A stretch of 64,000 nucleotides of DNA from Hyphomonadaceae bacterium (GTDB taxonomy: Bacteria; Pseudomonadota; Alphaproteobacteria; Caulobacterales; Hyphomonadaceae): positions 124,001 through 188,000 of the forward strand of contig JANSYM010000008.1 in assembly GCA_024742355.1 (NCBI GenBank). The letters run 5' to 3'. The position numbers and the translations under genes are program-made. This document shows, in pieces, positions 25,739 to 39,734 of this stretch. Position 1 is the first letter of the stretch. Every line of letters starts with the position of its first letter. Below the pieces are notes generated by a model that saw only the letters and a list, made by a program, of their open reading frames with translations, ran no database searches and had not been told where the DNA came from.

Positions 25739-26422
25739 TTAGCGACACGTTTCAGTGCTGCCCATGTCGAGATGGAAATGATCGGCATGGGCAGCATCAA
25801 AATCCGGCCCAAGAGTGACCGAAAACAACCGGCAGGCCTTTTTGTGTACGCGCCCCAGAAACTTGCCTTTCTTACTGCGCTCGCGCCAATGATCCTTCAC
25901 ACGAATTTCCGTGCCATCCTCCAGGACAAAGCCTGAAATATCGATCGCGTTGGCGTATGAATGCTGGCTCCGCGTGCGGGTGCCGGCGATATTCCGACAA
26001 CTGAACGAACCATAGGTCTGGATCTGGCGGAGAGGCGAATCGAAGATCTTCTCCGCCTGTGGCCGCAGAACCTGACGCTCCCAAATGTGCAAGGCGGCCA
26101 TCTGGTGGCAGGTCATTCTGAGCGGCGCAGCATTATACGGCGTCAACGAACGTTTCAGCTGCAGCGTCTCCTCGAGCGGGCAGCGCGCCTCGGCCCCGTC
26201 CGCCGCAACAATTTCAAACTCGACCCCCGCGTCGATCAGCTTCTGCCGACACATTTCATCATTGTATTTCAACGCAGTAAGCTTGCCATAGGTGGCCAGT
26301 CCCAGCGGTTCGGTCAGGTCCGGTGGGCGCAACGGATTGTGCTGCGTCGGAAGAAACCGGTGTACCAGATAGGCCAGCCCCACCAGCCCGATGACCAATA
26401 AAATCAATCGCCAGTGGCGCAT
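25739..26422 (-). CDS. extensin-like protein, membrane-anchored
   Basis: The 227-residue protein has an N-terminal membrane anchor (LILLVIGLVGLAYLVHRFL), then the extensin-like C-terminal domain: LRMTCHQMAALHIWERQVL, TYGSFSCRNI and SQHSYANAIDISGFVL, the diagnostic HSxANAxD motif. Members share a D-Ala-D-Ala-peptidase-like fold and several conserved cysteines (for example in EMCRQKL and CPLEET), and are thought to act in the periplasm on the cell wall. Substrate not known. The ATG at 26422 diverges from parC with an 82-base gap carrying two GTTAAC motifs. Confidence 0.88.
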   Translation of the reverse strand: MRHWRLILLVIGLVGLAYLVHRFLPTQHNPLRPPDLTEPLGLATYGKLTALKYNDEMCRQKLIDAGVEFEIVAADGAEARCPLEETLQLKRSLTPYNAAPLRMTCHQMAALHIWERQVLRPQAEKIFDSPLRQIQTYGSFSCRNIAGTRTRSQHSYANAIDISGFVLEDGTEIRVKDHWRERSKKGKFLGRVHKKACRLFSVTLGPDFDAAHADHFHLDMGSTETCR

Positions 26423-26433
26423 GGTATTCCTTC

Positions 26434-26482
26434 GTTAACCAATCGGCGTTTTCTGTTAACCTGTACATGAGTGTGGCGATTC
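26434..26482. promoter_or_regulatory. twin GTTAAC sites and GANTC between extensin-like gene and parC
   Basis: GTTAAC at 26434-26439 and again at 26455-26460 are 21 bases apart, two helical turns, and a GATTC lies at 26478-26482. In Caulobacterales TTAAC half-sites are typical of CtrA and GANTC of CcrM/GcrA control, so cell-cycle regulation of the divergent pair is possible. Confidence 0.4.
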
Positions 26483-26510
26483 TACGCCCGCCGGAGATTT
26501 AGAGGTGCGC

Positions 26511-28748
26511 ATGACCGATCTTTTGGAACCAGAAGACGATCGCATTATCAACGAGCCTTTGAGCGAAGCGCTGACCAAGCGCTACCTCGCTTATGCCCTG
26601 TCGACGATCACATCTCGCGCCCTGCCGGATGTCCGCGATGGGTTGAAGCCAGTGCAGCGCCGGATCCTGTATGGCATGCGCGAACTGAAGCTCAATCCGG
26701 ACGGCGGCTACCGCAAGTGTGCGAAAGTCGTCGGTGAAGTGATGGGTAATTACCACCCGCACGGCGACGCCTCGATTTACGACACCATGGTGCGCCTGGC
26801 GCAGGATTTCTCGGTTCGATATCCGCTGGTCGATGGCCAGGGCAATTTCGGGAATATTGACGGCGATAGCGCCGCTGCGATGCGCTACACTGAAAGCCGG
26901 ATGACCGAAGCGGCACAGCTGCTGCTCGAAGGCCTCAATGAGGACGCCGTCGATTTCAAGCCGACTTATGACGAGAATGATGAAGAGCCCGTGGTTCTGC
27001 CCGCTGGCTTCCCCAATCTGCTCGCCAATGGCGCCACCGGGATCGCGGTCGGCATGGCGACCAGCATCCCGCCGCACAATGTCGCCGAGGTGATTGATGC
27101 GGCCCTGCTCCTGATCGACCGCAAGACGACGCCGACCGAAGAATTGCTCGCCGTCATGCCGGGACCGGATTTCCCCACGGGCGGGATCATTGTCGAGCCG
27201 AAAGAGTCGATCCTCGAAGCCTATGAAACCGGTCGCGGCAGCTTCCGCATGCGGGCCAAATGGGAGGTCGAAGATCTCGGCCGTGGCACCTGGCAGGTCG
27301 TGGTCAAGGAAATCCCGTATCAGGTCCAGAAATCAAAACTCATCGAGCGTCTCGCTGATCTGATCGAGACCAAGAAGGCGCCATTGCTCGCAGATGTTCG
27401 TGACGAGAGTGCCGAGGATATTCGCCTGATCCTGGAACCGCGCGCGAAAACCGTTGAGCCGGATGTGCTGATGGAAAGCCTGTTCCGGATCTGTGATCTG
27501 GAATCGCGCTTCAGCCTGAATATGAACGTCCTGCACAAGGGCGCCCCGCAGGTCATGGGCCTGCGCCAGGTTCTGCGCGCCTATCTCGATCATCGCCGCG
27601 AAGTCGTCGTCCGCCGCGCCGAGTTCCGCCTCGACAAGATCGAGAAGCGCCTGCATCTGCTCGATGGTTATCTCATCGCTTATCTCAACATTGATGAAGT
27701 GATCCGGATCATCCGCGAGGAAGATCACCCGAAACAGGAAATGATCGACCGGTTCGGAATCACCGAGATTCAGGCTGAAGCGATCCTCAACCTGCGTTTG
27801 CGCGCCTTGCGCAAACTCGAAGAGATCGAGATCCGCAAGGAACACGAGGCGCTGAACGAAGAGCGCAGCGAAATTGTTGCCATGCTCGGCTCTGAAGGCC
27901 GTCAGTGGACCAAGGTCAAGAAGGAGCTGAAAGAGGCCCGCAAGGCTTTTGATCCCGACACTGAACTCGGGCGCCGCCGCGCGAACTTCGAAGACGCTCC
28001 TGTGATTGATGTCGGTGCAGCGCTCGAAGCGTCCATGCCGAAGGAACCGCTGACCGTGGTCCTGTCGACCAAGGGCTGGATACGCGGCATGAAAGGCCAT
28101 GGGCTGGATCTTGCGTCCGCCAAATTCAAGGATGGCGACACGCTGCTATTCGCCGAAGAGGTGCACACGACCGACAAGCTGATCCTGATGTCGTCCGACG
28201 GCCGCGCCTTCACGTTGACATGCGACAAGCTACCGGGTGGCCGCGGCCATGGCGAGCCGATCCGGATTTCGATCGATCTCGAAGACAGCGTTGATATTGT
28301 CGGCATGTTCAGGCTCGACGGGTCGCGCAAGCGGATCATGGCATCGGATGCCGGATACGGTTTCGTCGTGCAGGAAAGCGAACTGGAATCGAACCGCAAG
28401 GCTGGCAAATCCGTGGTCAGCGTCCCTGCGGGTGGCAAACTGCTCAAAACCGATCTCGCGCAGGGCGATCATGTCGCCGTGATCGGGACCAATAAGAAAC
28501 TGATCATCTTCCCGCTCGACGAACTGCCTGAAATGTCGCGCGGCAAAGGCAACAAGCTGCAAAACTATCGCGGCACCGACAAGCTCGGCGATGTGCTGGT
28601 CTTCCATGCGGAAGACGGCCTGATCGTGACCGACAGCGCCGGGCGCATGCGCGGGTTCCCGGAATGGCGCGAATGGATCGGCAAGCGTGCGCAGGCCGGC
28701 AAAGTGGTCATGCGCGGGTTCCCCCGGTCCGGCAAGTTTACGGGCTAG
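26511..28748 (+). CDS. parC: DNA topoisomerase IV subunit A
   Basis: ParC is the DNA-breaking subunit of topoisomerase IV, which decatenates sister chromosomes. The 745-residue chain (747 if the GTG at 26505 is used) has [38 protein letters not shown] and [10 protein letters not shown] with the active-site tyrosine. The C-terminal half contains a short set of beta-pinwheel blades, shorter than GyrA and lacking an obvious GyrA box, hence ParC rather than GyrA. Either start is preceded by purines: GGAG nine bases before the GTG and AGAGG five before the ATG. Quinolone-site positions in the GDASIYD loop look typical. Confidence 0.92.
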   Translation: MTDLLEPEDDRIINEPLSEALTKRYLAYALSTITSRALPDVRDGLKPVQRRILYGMRELKLNPDGGYRKCAKVVGEVMGNYHPHGDASIYDTMVRLAQDFSVRYPLVDGQGNFGNIDGDSAAAMRYTESRMTEAAQLLLEGLNEDAVDFKPTYDENDEEPVVLPAGFPNLLANGATGIAVGMATSIPPHNVAEVIDAALLLIDRKTTPTEELLAVMPGPDFPTGGIIVEPKESILEAYETGRGSFRMRAKWEVEDLGRGTWQVVVKEIPYQVQKSKLIERLADLIETKKAPLLADVRDESAEDIRLILEPRAKTVEPDVLMESLFRICDLESRFSLNMNVLHKGAPQVMGLRQVLRAYLDHRREVVVRRAEFRLDKIEKRLHLLDGYLIAYLNIDEVIRIIREEDHPKQEMIDRFGITEIQAEAILNLRLRALRKLEEIEIRKEHEALNEERSEIVAMLGSEGRQWTKVKKELKEARKAFDPDTELGRRRANFEDAPVIDVGAALEASMPKEPLTVVLSTKGWIRGMKGHGLDLASAKFKDGDTLLFAEEVHTTDKLILMSSDGRAFTLTCDKLPGGRGHGEPIRISIDLEDSVDIVGMFRLDGSRKRIMASDAGYGFVVQESELESNRKAGKSVVSVPAGGKLLKTDLAQGDHVAVIGTNKKLIIFPLDELPEMSRGKGNKLQNYRGTDKLGDVLVFHAEDGLIVTDSAGRMRGFPEWREWIGKRAQAGKVVMRGFPRSGKFTG

Positions 28749-28772
28749 GCATGACGCGGTAAGACTGCCGCC

Positions 28773-29282
28773 ATGATCACACCTCAATATTTGCAGCGTA
28801 TGACGCGCTACAATCGCTGGCAGAATGAGAGCCTGTATGGCGCCGCCGATACGCTGAGCGAAGACGCGCGGCGCGCCGATCGCGGCAGCTTTTTCAGGTC
28901 CATCCACGAAACCCTTTCACATATTCTATGGGCCGATCAAATCTGGATGAGCCGCTTGTCTGATTGGGACGCCCCCAGCGTCGGCATCGCCGAATCTGGT
29001 CGCCACGTCGAGGCGTGGGACGCCTTGAAAACGCGGCGCACGGAGGCAGACGCGACATTCATCACATGGGCGGACGGACTCGACCCGTCAGATACAGACG
29101 GCGACCTCACCTGGTTTTCCGGCGCCATGCAGCGCGAACTGGTTCGCCCGAAGGCGGTTTGCATGATGCAGGTGTTTAACCATCAAACCCACCATCGTGG
29201 ACAGGTACATGCCATGTTGACCGCAGCAGGCGCAAAACCAGAAGACACTGACATACCGTTTATGCCTGATGCCTATCTCTAG
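28773..29282 (+). CDS. DinB family protein
   Basis: A 169-residue four-helix-bundle protein of the DinB/YfiT superfamily. The metal-binding histidines fit the family: His50 in the ETLSHILWADQIW segment and the pair in FNHQTHHRGQVHAML at about 137-151. Enzymes of this fold include thiol-dependent transferases (mycothiol or bacillithiol S-transferases) and uncharacterised damage-inducible proteins. It starts 24 bases after parC, so co-transcription is likely. Activity cannot be predicted. Confidence 0.88.
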   Translation: MITPQYLQRMTRYNRWQNESLYGAADTLSEDARRADRGSFFRSIHETLSHILWADQIWMSRLSDWDAPSVGIAESGRHVEAWDALKTRRTEADATFITWADGLDPSDTDGDLTWFSGAMQRELVRPKAVCMMQVFNHQTHHRGQVHAMLTAAGAKPEDTDIPFMPDAYL

Positions 29283-29320
29283 GCTCCGTTCAGCGCTCAG
29301 CTGAACACGCCGAGAAAAAA

Positions 29321-30130
29321 TCAAACCCCGAGCACGTCGCTCATATCATAGAGACCAGGCTGTTGCGTCGCCGCCCACTCGGCCGCCTTGATCGCGCCAT
29401 GAGCAAACACCGCCCGATCCAGCGCCGTGTGGCTGAGTGAGACGATTTCCATATCAGACCCGAATGTCACTTCATGATCGCCGATCACGCCGCCTGTGCG
29501 CCGAACCGAAAATCCAATCTTGCCAGGATCGCGTTTCGCATCCGGGCCATCATAAGGGCCCATGCGGAGCGCGCTCAAGGGTTTGCCACGTCCTTCAGCC
29601 GCAGCCTCGCCAAGCATGAGCGCCGTTCCCGATGGAGCATCGACCTTACGGTTATGGTGCGTTTCCAGAACCTCAATATCCCATTCTTCGCCTAGGCGTG
29701 ACGCCGCTTGGCGAACAAGGGCTTCCAACAAATTCACCCCCAGCGAATAATTCCCGGCTTTGACGATGGCGATGCGCTCGCTTGCAAGCTTGATTTGCGT
29801 CTCTTCGGCCTCACTGAAACCAGTTGTACCGACGATCGCCGCCTTCACGCCGAGCGAGGGCAGCATGGAGAGAGACAACAGCGTCGCAGACGGAATGGTG
29901 AAATCGATCCAGACGTCGGCGCCTTTGCCCGCTTCGGTCATTCCGGCATGTGCCACCGTGCCGATCGGCTCCAGCCCGGCAAGCACCCCGAGATCCTTGC
30001 CGAGATTTTCCGACCCTGGCGCCTCGCTGCCGCCGCTCAGTGCGTGACCTGCTTCAGTCGCAGCTTTCACCAATTGGCGGCCCATGCGTCCTGCGCATCC
30101 CGCCACAGCCATGTTCAAACGTGTCGTCAT
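29321..30130 (-). CDS. dapB: 4-hydroxy-tetrahydrodipicolinate reductase
   Basis: DapB reduces dihydrodipicolinate in lysine and meso-diaminopimelate synthesis, needed for peptidoglycan. The 269-residue protein shows VAGCAGRMGRQLVKAA (nucleotide binding), VGTTGFSEAE, and ETHHNRKVDAPSGTAL, which includes the catalytic His and the lysine. The ATG at 30130 matches homologue N termini; a start 13 codons earlier would extend into unrelated sequence. It diverges from prmA 102 bases away. Confidence 0.95.
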   Translation of the reverse strand: MTTRLNMAVAGCAGRMGRQLVKAATEAGHALSGGSEAPGSENLGKDLGVLAGLEPIGTVAHAGMTEAGKGADVWIDFTIPSATLLSLSMLPSLGVKAAIVGTTGFSEAEETQIKLASERIAIVKAGNYSLGVNLLEALVRQAASRLGEEWDIEVLETHHNRKVDAPSGTALMLGEAAAEGRGKPLSALRMGPYDGPDAKRDPGKIGFSVRRTGGVIGDHEVTFGSDMEIVSLSHTALDRAVFAHGAIKAAEWAATQQPGLYDMSDVLGV

Positions 30131-30232
30131 GCCCGCCTTATACAGAGCTTCGGCGCTGTGACCACTCACCTTGTCGCCGGTGCGGGGTTTGCGCTCTAGG
30201 CATCCCTCACCCGCCCTGCTAAGGCCGCGTGC

Positions 30233-31096
30233 ATGTATCAGATCTCCGCCCGCGGCCCGCGCGCCGCCATCGAAACCGCCTGGGACACACTTGCCTGGAC
30301 CGACCCGTCGCCCGCCGGCGCGGTCGACGCCAAGGAAGACACACGTCTGACCTGGCAGCTTGATGCCTATGCTGAGACAGAAACGGACGCGCGCGCCTGC
30401 GCAGATCTCATCCGCGAGGTCGCACCTGATCTAAACCCGGTGGTCGAAGCGCTCGAGGATCGCGATTGGGTGACCTTGTCTCTGGAAGGCCTGCCACCGG
30501 TTGAAGCCGGTCGGTTTATTGTCGCCGGCAGCCATGCTCTGACACGCAGCGCCCCCGGCAAGACGGATATCCTGATCGAAGCCGGCCCAGCATTCGGGAC
30601 GGGGCATCATGGCACGACGCTTGGCTGTTTGCTGGGGTTTGAGCACGTGTTGCGGTCGGGTGTGCCGAAATCGGTTCTGGATGTCGGCACCGGCTCTGGC
30701 GTACTTGCCATCGCGGCGATCAAATCGGGCGCTATGCGCGCCATCGGGACCGAAATCGATCCGCAAAGCGTGACGGTGGCGAATGAGAATGCGGCGAAGA
30801 ACAATGTCGCCAACCGCTTCCGCGCCTATCACACGCGCGGGGCTGGCAACGCGCTCATACGCGGCGCAGCGCCCTATGAACTGATTTTCGCGAACATTCT
30901 GGCGCGGCCCCTAATCGGGCTCGCGCCAGAAATTTCATCGATGATTGCGCCCAGCGGGCACGTCATCTTGTCGGGCCTGCTGACCCGGCAAGAGCCTTTG
31001 GTCCGTTCGGCCTATACTGGCCGCGGGCTCGACCTTGTCAAACGCATCCGCAAGGATGGTTGGTCGACATTGGTCTTGCGTCGCAACGCTGGCTAG
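30233..31096 (+). CDS. prmA: ribosomal protein L11 methyltransferase
   Basis: PrmA is a SAM-dependent methyltransferase that trimethylates ribosomal protein L11. The 287-residue protein has a variable N-terminal domain, EAGPAFGTGHHGTT, then the SAM motif VLDVGTGSGVLAIAA and the catalytic-loop FANILARPLIGLAPEI. Length is typical. The ribosome-binding site is weak. Its TAG overlaps the stop of the convergent 63-residue gene in a CTAG palindrome. Confidence 0.93.
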   Translation: MYQISARGPRAAIETAWDTLAWTDPSPAGAVDAKEDTRLTWQLDAYAETETDARACADLIREVAPDLNPVVEALEDRDWVTLSLEGLPPVEAGRFIVAGSHALTRSAPGKTDILIEAGPAFGTGHHGTTLGCLLGFEHVLRSGVPKSVLDVGTGSGVLAIAAIKSGAMRAIGTEIDPQSVTVANENAAKNNVANRFRAYHTRGAGNALIRGAAPYELIFANILARPLIGLAPEISSMIAPSGHVILSGLLTRQEPLVRSAYTGRGLDLVKRIRKDGWSTLVLRRNAG

Positions 31097-31284
31097 TGCG
31101 CGTCGCGGCGGGCCCAGCGCGCTGAACGCTTGGTCAGCACGTGCGGGCGATCGGTTGCGGTGACATCTGCCGTCACCGAAACAGTGGCTTTGTTGACCGG
31201 CTGAACTTCCTGCACGTTTTTCGAAACAGCTGGAAAGAACGCTTGAAGGCCGGTATAGCCGCGGAAAATATTGATGTTTTTCAT
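31093..31284 (-). CDS. small basic protein of unknown function (63 residues)
   Basis: A 63-residue protein beginning MKNINIFRGYTGLQAFFPAV with AGGA nine bases before the ATG; longer in-frame starts upstream lack a ribosome-binding site. The N-terminal third is hydrophobic/aromatic, the C-terminal end is Arg/Lys/His-rich (TKRSARWARRDAH). The upstream 150 bases are strikingly AT-rich compared with the neighbourhood and hold a perfect CCTATATAGG palindrome (31322-31331), which suggests its own strong promoter. I recognise no family. Overlaps prmA by four bases at the stop codons. Confidence 0.55.
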   Translation of the reverse strand: MKNINIFRGYTGLQAFFPAVSKNVQEVQPVNKATVSVTADVTATDRPHVLTKRSARWARRDAH

Positions 31285-31436
31285 TATACTAAGTCCTAGG
31301 AGGTTGGATTTTCTTATGCCTCCTATATAGGCCTGAGTTATTACAATTCTATATACAAAAACCGATTTTTCCATGCAGCAATGCATACCTCACTTCCCGC
31401 TTTGCACCACCCGCCATTCGGCGCTACCAAGGCGGT

Positions 31437-37050
<5,614 letters not shown>

Positions 37051-37087
37051 GCCCCCTCATACAATGAGAACAAAATGAGAACAAGTT

Positions 37088-37921
37088 TTATTTTCCGCCC
37101 GGAATGAGTCGTTGCAGCCAGGTGCGCTTTTGCACCTCGGATGCGCCTTCCGGATCAAGTCCTTCGCCACTCAGCAAGCGGTAGGAATACTGATACCAGA
37201 TGCTGTCCGGGTAATTGTAACCAAGCACAGAACCCGCGGCGAGGGCTTCCTGCTTCAGCCCCATGGCGAGATAGACCTCGACCAGCCGATGCAAAGCCTC
37301 TGGCGAGTGGCTGGTGGTCTCATAGTCGCTGATCACGGTGCGAAAGCGATTGACCGCTGACAAATGCTGATTGCGGCGCAGATACCAGCGCCCAATCTCC
37401 ATTTCCTTGCCCGCGAGCTGATCATTGACCATGTCGAGCTTCACCGTCGCGTCACGCGCATAGTCGCTCTCGGGATACCGGCGGACAACGTCGTTCAACG
37501 CATCCCGTGCAAGTTCCGTCGTCTTCTGATCACGACCGACATCCATAATCTGATCAAAATGGCAGACCGCGATCAGGTAATAGGCATAAGGTGCCCCCTG
37601 TCCGGCCGGGTTGAGAGACAGATATCGTTGCGCGGTCCCAACCGCTTCGTCGAATTTGCGCGATTCGTAAGCCGCAAATGCAGACATGAGAGACGATCTG
37701 CGCGCCCATTCGGAATATGGGTGCTGGCGTTCAACTTCATTGAACAGAAGGATCGCCTGATCGTAGTCGCGCTTATCGAGCTCATCGGTTGCGCGTGAAT
37801 AGAGCAGCTCAACCGGGCGTTCGACATAAGCCAGTTCCTGACGTCGATTATTGTTCTGACACGCTGTGAGCACCAGCGCGGCGACCGAAGCCGAGAGAAG
37901 AGTGATGTGAACTTTACGCAT
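37088..37921 (-). CDS. bamD: outer membrane protein assembly factor BamD
   Basis: An essential lipoprotein of the BAM complex, which inserts beta-barrel proteins into the outer membrane. The 277-residue protein has a lipoprotein signal ending in LTACQNN and then five TPR-like repeats, starting with PVELLYSRATDELDKRDYDQA and including FNEVERQHPYSEWARRSSLM. The ATG at 37921 is preferred; a TTG four codons earlier is possible. It is upstream of recN and ligA in the usual alphaproteobacterial order, while ftsZ and lpxC, often next upstream, are not here. Confidence 0.93.
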   Translation of the reverse strand: MRKVHITLLSASVAALVLTACQNNNRRQELAYVERPVELLYSRATDELDKRDYDQAILLFNEVERQHPYSEWARRSSLMSAFAAYESRKFDEAVGTAQRYLSLNPAGQGAPYAYYLIAVCHFDQIMDVGRDQKTTELARDALNDVVRRYPESDYARDATVKLDMVNDQLAGKEMEIGRWYLRRNQHLSAVNRFRTVISDYETTSHSPEALHRLVEVYLAMGLKQEALAAGSVLGYNYPDSIWYQYSYRLLSGEGLDPEGASEVQKRTWLQRLIPGGK

Positions 37922-38026
37922 CTGCGAGGACAACCGTGTGACTTGAGCGCAGTTTCCCTAGGCGGCCTAATTTGTAAAGACTGAGACTGCCTCAAATCGC
38001 GGCTCTTGGCTGAGTTTTACAGACTT

Positions 38027-38100
38027 GTCATCCTTCGCGATCGATCTAGGTCCTGTTTCGACAATGCCGGGGCGCTTCTGCAGTGGCATCGAAGGATGAC
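38027..38100. repeat. long-range inverted repeat over XRE-gene ribosome-binding site
   Basis: GTCATCCTTCG at 38027-38037 is perfectly complementary to CGAAGGATGAC at 38090-38100. The second arm contains the GAAGGA ribosome-binding site of the XRE regulator. Inside the loop, ATGCC (38064-38068) can pair with GGCAT (38085-38089). If transcribed, it could hide the ribosome-binding site; as DNA it might be a split operator. Confidence 0.5.
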
Positions 38101-38103
38101 GTC

Positions 38104-38544
38104 ATGGACCAGGATAGAACCGCACTGACCGCCAACGAAGTCGACCGTCTGGTCGGCGATCGCATCCGCCGCCGCCGCATTCTCATGGGCCTGACACAGG
38201 ACCAATTGGGCGAGACGCTCGGGATTTCATATCAACAAATCCAGAAATATGAGACCGGCGCTAATCGCGTCAGCGCCGGCCGTCTGTACTTGATCGGCGC
38301 ATGCCTGGAAGTGTCGCCGGGCTGGTTCTTCGATCCGGTCAAATCCGACGCCTCGAGCGATGATTTCAATGAGCTCGGCTCGTCGCGCCTACTGATGGAG
38401 TTCGTCCGCAGTTTCGCCCGAATTGAAGACGAGCGAGTCAAATCCCTGCTGGTTTCACTGGTCAAAGCCATGGCGGACGGTGAACCCGGCCCCATTCCGA
38501 CGACAATCGGCGAATCAGGCGAGACTGCCCCTCGCCTCGACTAG
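38104..38544 (+). CDS. XRE-family helix-turn-helix transcriptional regulator
   Basis: A 146-residue DNA-binding protein. The HTH domain spans about residues 12-70: RIRRRRILMGLTQDQLGETL, then ISYQQIQKYETGANRVSAGR, as in many small alphaproteobacterial repressors. The rest is a mostly helical region (about 85-125) that may dimerise. ATG at 38104 follows GAAGGA by seven bases; a GTG at 38083 is less well placed. The gene diverges from bamD. An 11-base inverted repeat covers its ribosome-binding site, hinting at translational control or autoregulation. Targets unknown. Confidence 0.9.
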   Translation: MDQDRTALTANEVDRLVGDRIRRRRILMGLTQDQLGETLGISYQQIQKYETGANRVSAGRLYLIGACLEVSPGWFFDPVKSDASSDDFNELGSSRLLMEFVRSFARIEDERVKSLLVSLVKAMADGEPGPIPTTIGESGETAPRLD

Positions 38545-38587
38545 CTTGAAAATTTCCCCGGAATTCAACCGCATACATAAAAAAGAG

Positions 38588-38608
38588 ATGTTATAACCTC
38601 AATAACAT
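38588..38608. promoter_or_regulatory. ATGTTAT-N7-ATAACAT palindrome upstream of CDF exporter
   Basis: Perfect 7-base inverted arms separated by AACCTCA, ten bases before a possible -35 element. The arms resemble Fur/Zur-type half-sites (consensus has ATGTTATA and TATAACAT), but the spacing is wider than in known Zur boxes, so identity is inferred. Confidence 0.4.
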
Positions 38609-38618
38609 TCTGTTTTCA

Positions 38619-38646
38619 TTGATGTTTTGACGGGCACTGCTAGAGT
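38619..38646 (+). promoter_or_regulatory. possible promoter of CDF gene, leaderless transcript
   Basis: TTGATG at 38619-38624 and TAGAGT at 38641-38646 are 16 bases apart. The predicted start would fall on or next to the ATG at 38653, which lacks a Shine-Dalgarno sequence, fitting a leaderless mRNA. A perfect GGCACT/AGTGCC repeat (38633-38649) overlaps the -10 element. Confidence 0.4.
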
Positions 38647-38649
38647 GCC
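38633..38649. repeat. inverted repeat GGCACT-GCTAG-AGTGCC
   Basis: Six-base perfect arms with a five-base spacer, ending three bases before the ATG at 38653 and overlapping the candidate -10 box. An operator for a metal-responsive regulator is the simplest reading. Confidence 0.4.
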
Positions 38650-38652
38650 GTG

Positions 38653-39573
38653 ATGCACAGTCACGCTCATTCGCACGCGCACCATGACCATGGTCACAGC
38701 CACGGTGTCGCGGACACCACTGACGGACGCAGGCGCGTGGCAATTGCCGCCCTGTTGACCTTTGCTTTCATGATTGCGGAGGTGGTGGGCGGCCTGATCT
38801 CCGGATCGCTGGCCCTGCTTGCCGATGCAGCGCACATGCTAACCGACGCGGGCTCTCTGGCCCTGGCCTGGATCGGGTTCAAGCTGGCAGAGCGGCCGGC
38901 GGACCAGACCCGCTCTTTCGGCTGGGCGCGATTCAAGGTTCTCGCTGCCTTCGTCAACGGCCTGACGCTGCTCCTTCTGGCCGTCTGGATCATATTCGAG
39001 GCCATTCAACGACTGATGGCGCCAGAGCCGGTGATGGGGCATCTCCTGCTCGGGGTCGCGGTGCTCGGCCTGGTGGTCAATCTGATTGCTTTCCGGGTGC
39101 TGCATGGCGGCGATCAGGAGGATCTGAACATGCGCGCCGCGCTCTGGCATGTCGCAGGCGACCTTCTGGGCTCGGTCGCTGCCATTGCAGCCGCCCTTGT
39201 AATCATGTCGACCGGCTGGATGCCGATTGACCCGCTTTTGTCGGTTCTGGTTGCCCTGATCATCCTGGTTGGCGGCATCCGCGTCGTTCGCAGCACTGCA
39301 CACATCCTGATCGAGGGTGTTCCACCTGGCTTGTCGACAGCGGCCATCAAGTCTGACCTGGAAGACCAACTCGACGATGCCGTTAGTGTCGATCACATCC
39401 ACGCTTGGGCGCTGAACGAGACCAAGACCCTGGTGACCCTGGATGTCGAGGCCAGAAGTGGCGCATGTGTCGAATCACTTCGCCGAGCTGTAAAAGCGCG
39501 ATTGCACGACAAGTTTGGCATCGATCACGTTACTGTGGAGATTCAGAGCACACCGATGAAATCGCCCTGTTAA
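38653..39573 (+). CDS. cation diffusion facilitator (zinc-type efflux)
   Basis: The 306-residue inner-membrane antiporter exports divalent cations, probably Zn2+, in exchange for protons. The N terminus is histidine-rich (HSHAHSHAHHDHGHSHG), six transmembrane helices follow, and the two HxxxD metal sites are visible in LLADAAHMLTDAGS and AALWHVAGDLLGS. The C-terminal cytoplasmic domain has the usual CDF dimerisation fold and ends with VTVEIQSTP. Start is ATG 38653, or GTG 38650; neither has a good ribosome-binding site. The upstream region carries two palindromes, suggesting metal-dependent regulation. Confidence 0.9.
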   Translation: MHSHAHSHAHHDHGHSHGVADTTDGRRRVAIAALLTFAFMIAEVVGGLISGSLALLADAAHMLTDAGSLALAWIGFKLAERPADQTRSFGWARFKVLAAFVNGLTLLLLAVWIIFEAIQRLMAPEPVMGHLLLGVAVLGLVVNLIAFRVLHGGDQEDLNMRAALWHVAGDLLGSVAAIAAALVIMSTGWMPIDPLLSVLVALIILVGGIRVVRSTAHILIEGVPPGLSTAAIKSDLEDQLDDAVSVDHIHAWALNETKTLVTLDVEARSGACVESLRRAVKARLHDKFGIDHVTVEIQSTPMKSPC

Positions 39574-39612
39574 TTACAGGTCTAGCGCAGGTATCCAGGG
39601 CACTCGAAAACG

Positions 39613-39638
39613 AAAAAGGGAGGCCAAAAAGACCTCCC
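39613..39638 (-). terminator. rho-independent terminator after phasin-like gene
   Basis: Minus-strand hairpin with arms GGGAGG/CCTCCC followed by TTTTTC, about 97 bases beyond the stop of the phasin-like gene. It also lies 40 bases after the CDF gene stop and separates the convergent genes. Confidence 0.7.
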
Positions 39639-39734
39639 CTCAACACTCTACGCATACTCTACTAGGGATATTCTATAGCGAATTGTACAGGCTTTGGAAA
39701 GCCGGTGCCCTCAGCATGAGTGATTTGTAAGCAA

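Noticed and set aside
29288-29306. GTTCAGC-GCTCA-GCTGAAC hairpin after the DinB gene
   Set aside because: The stem is perfect but neither strand has an adjacent T tract; noted as weak structure only.
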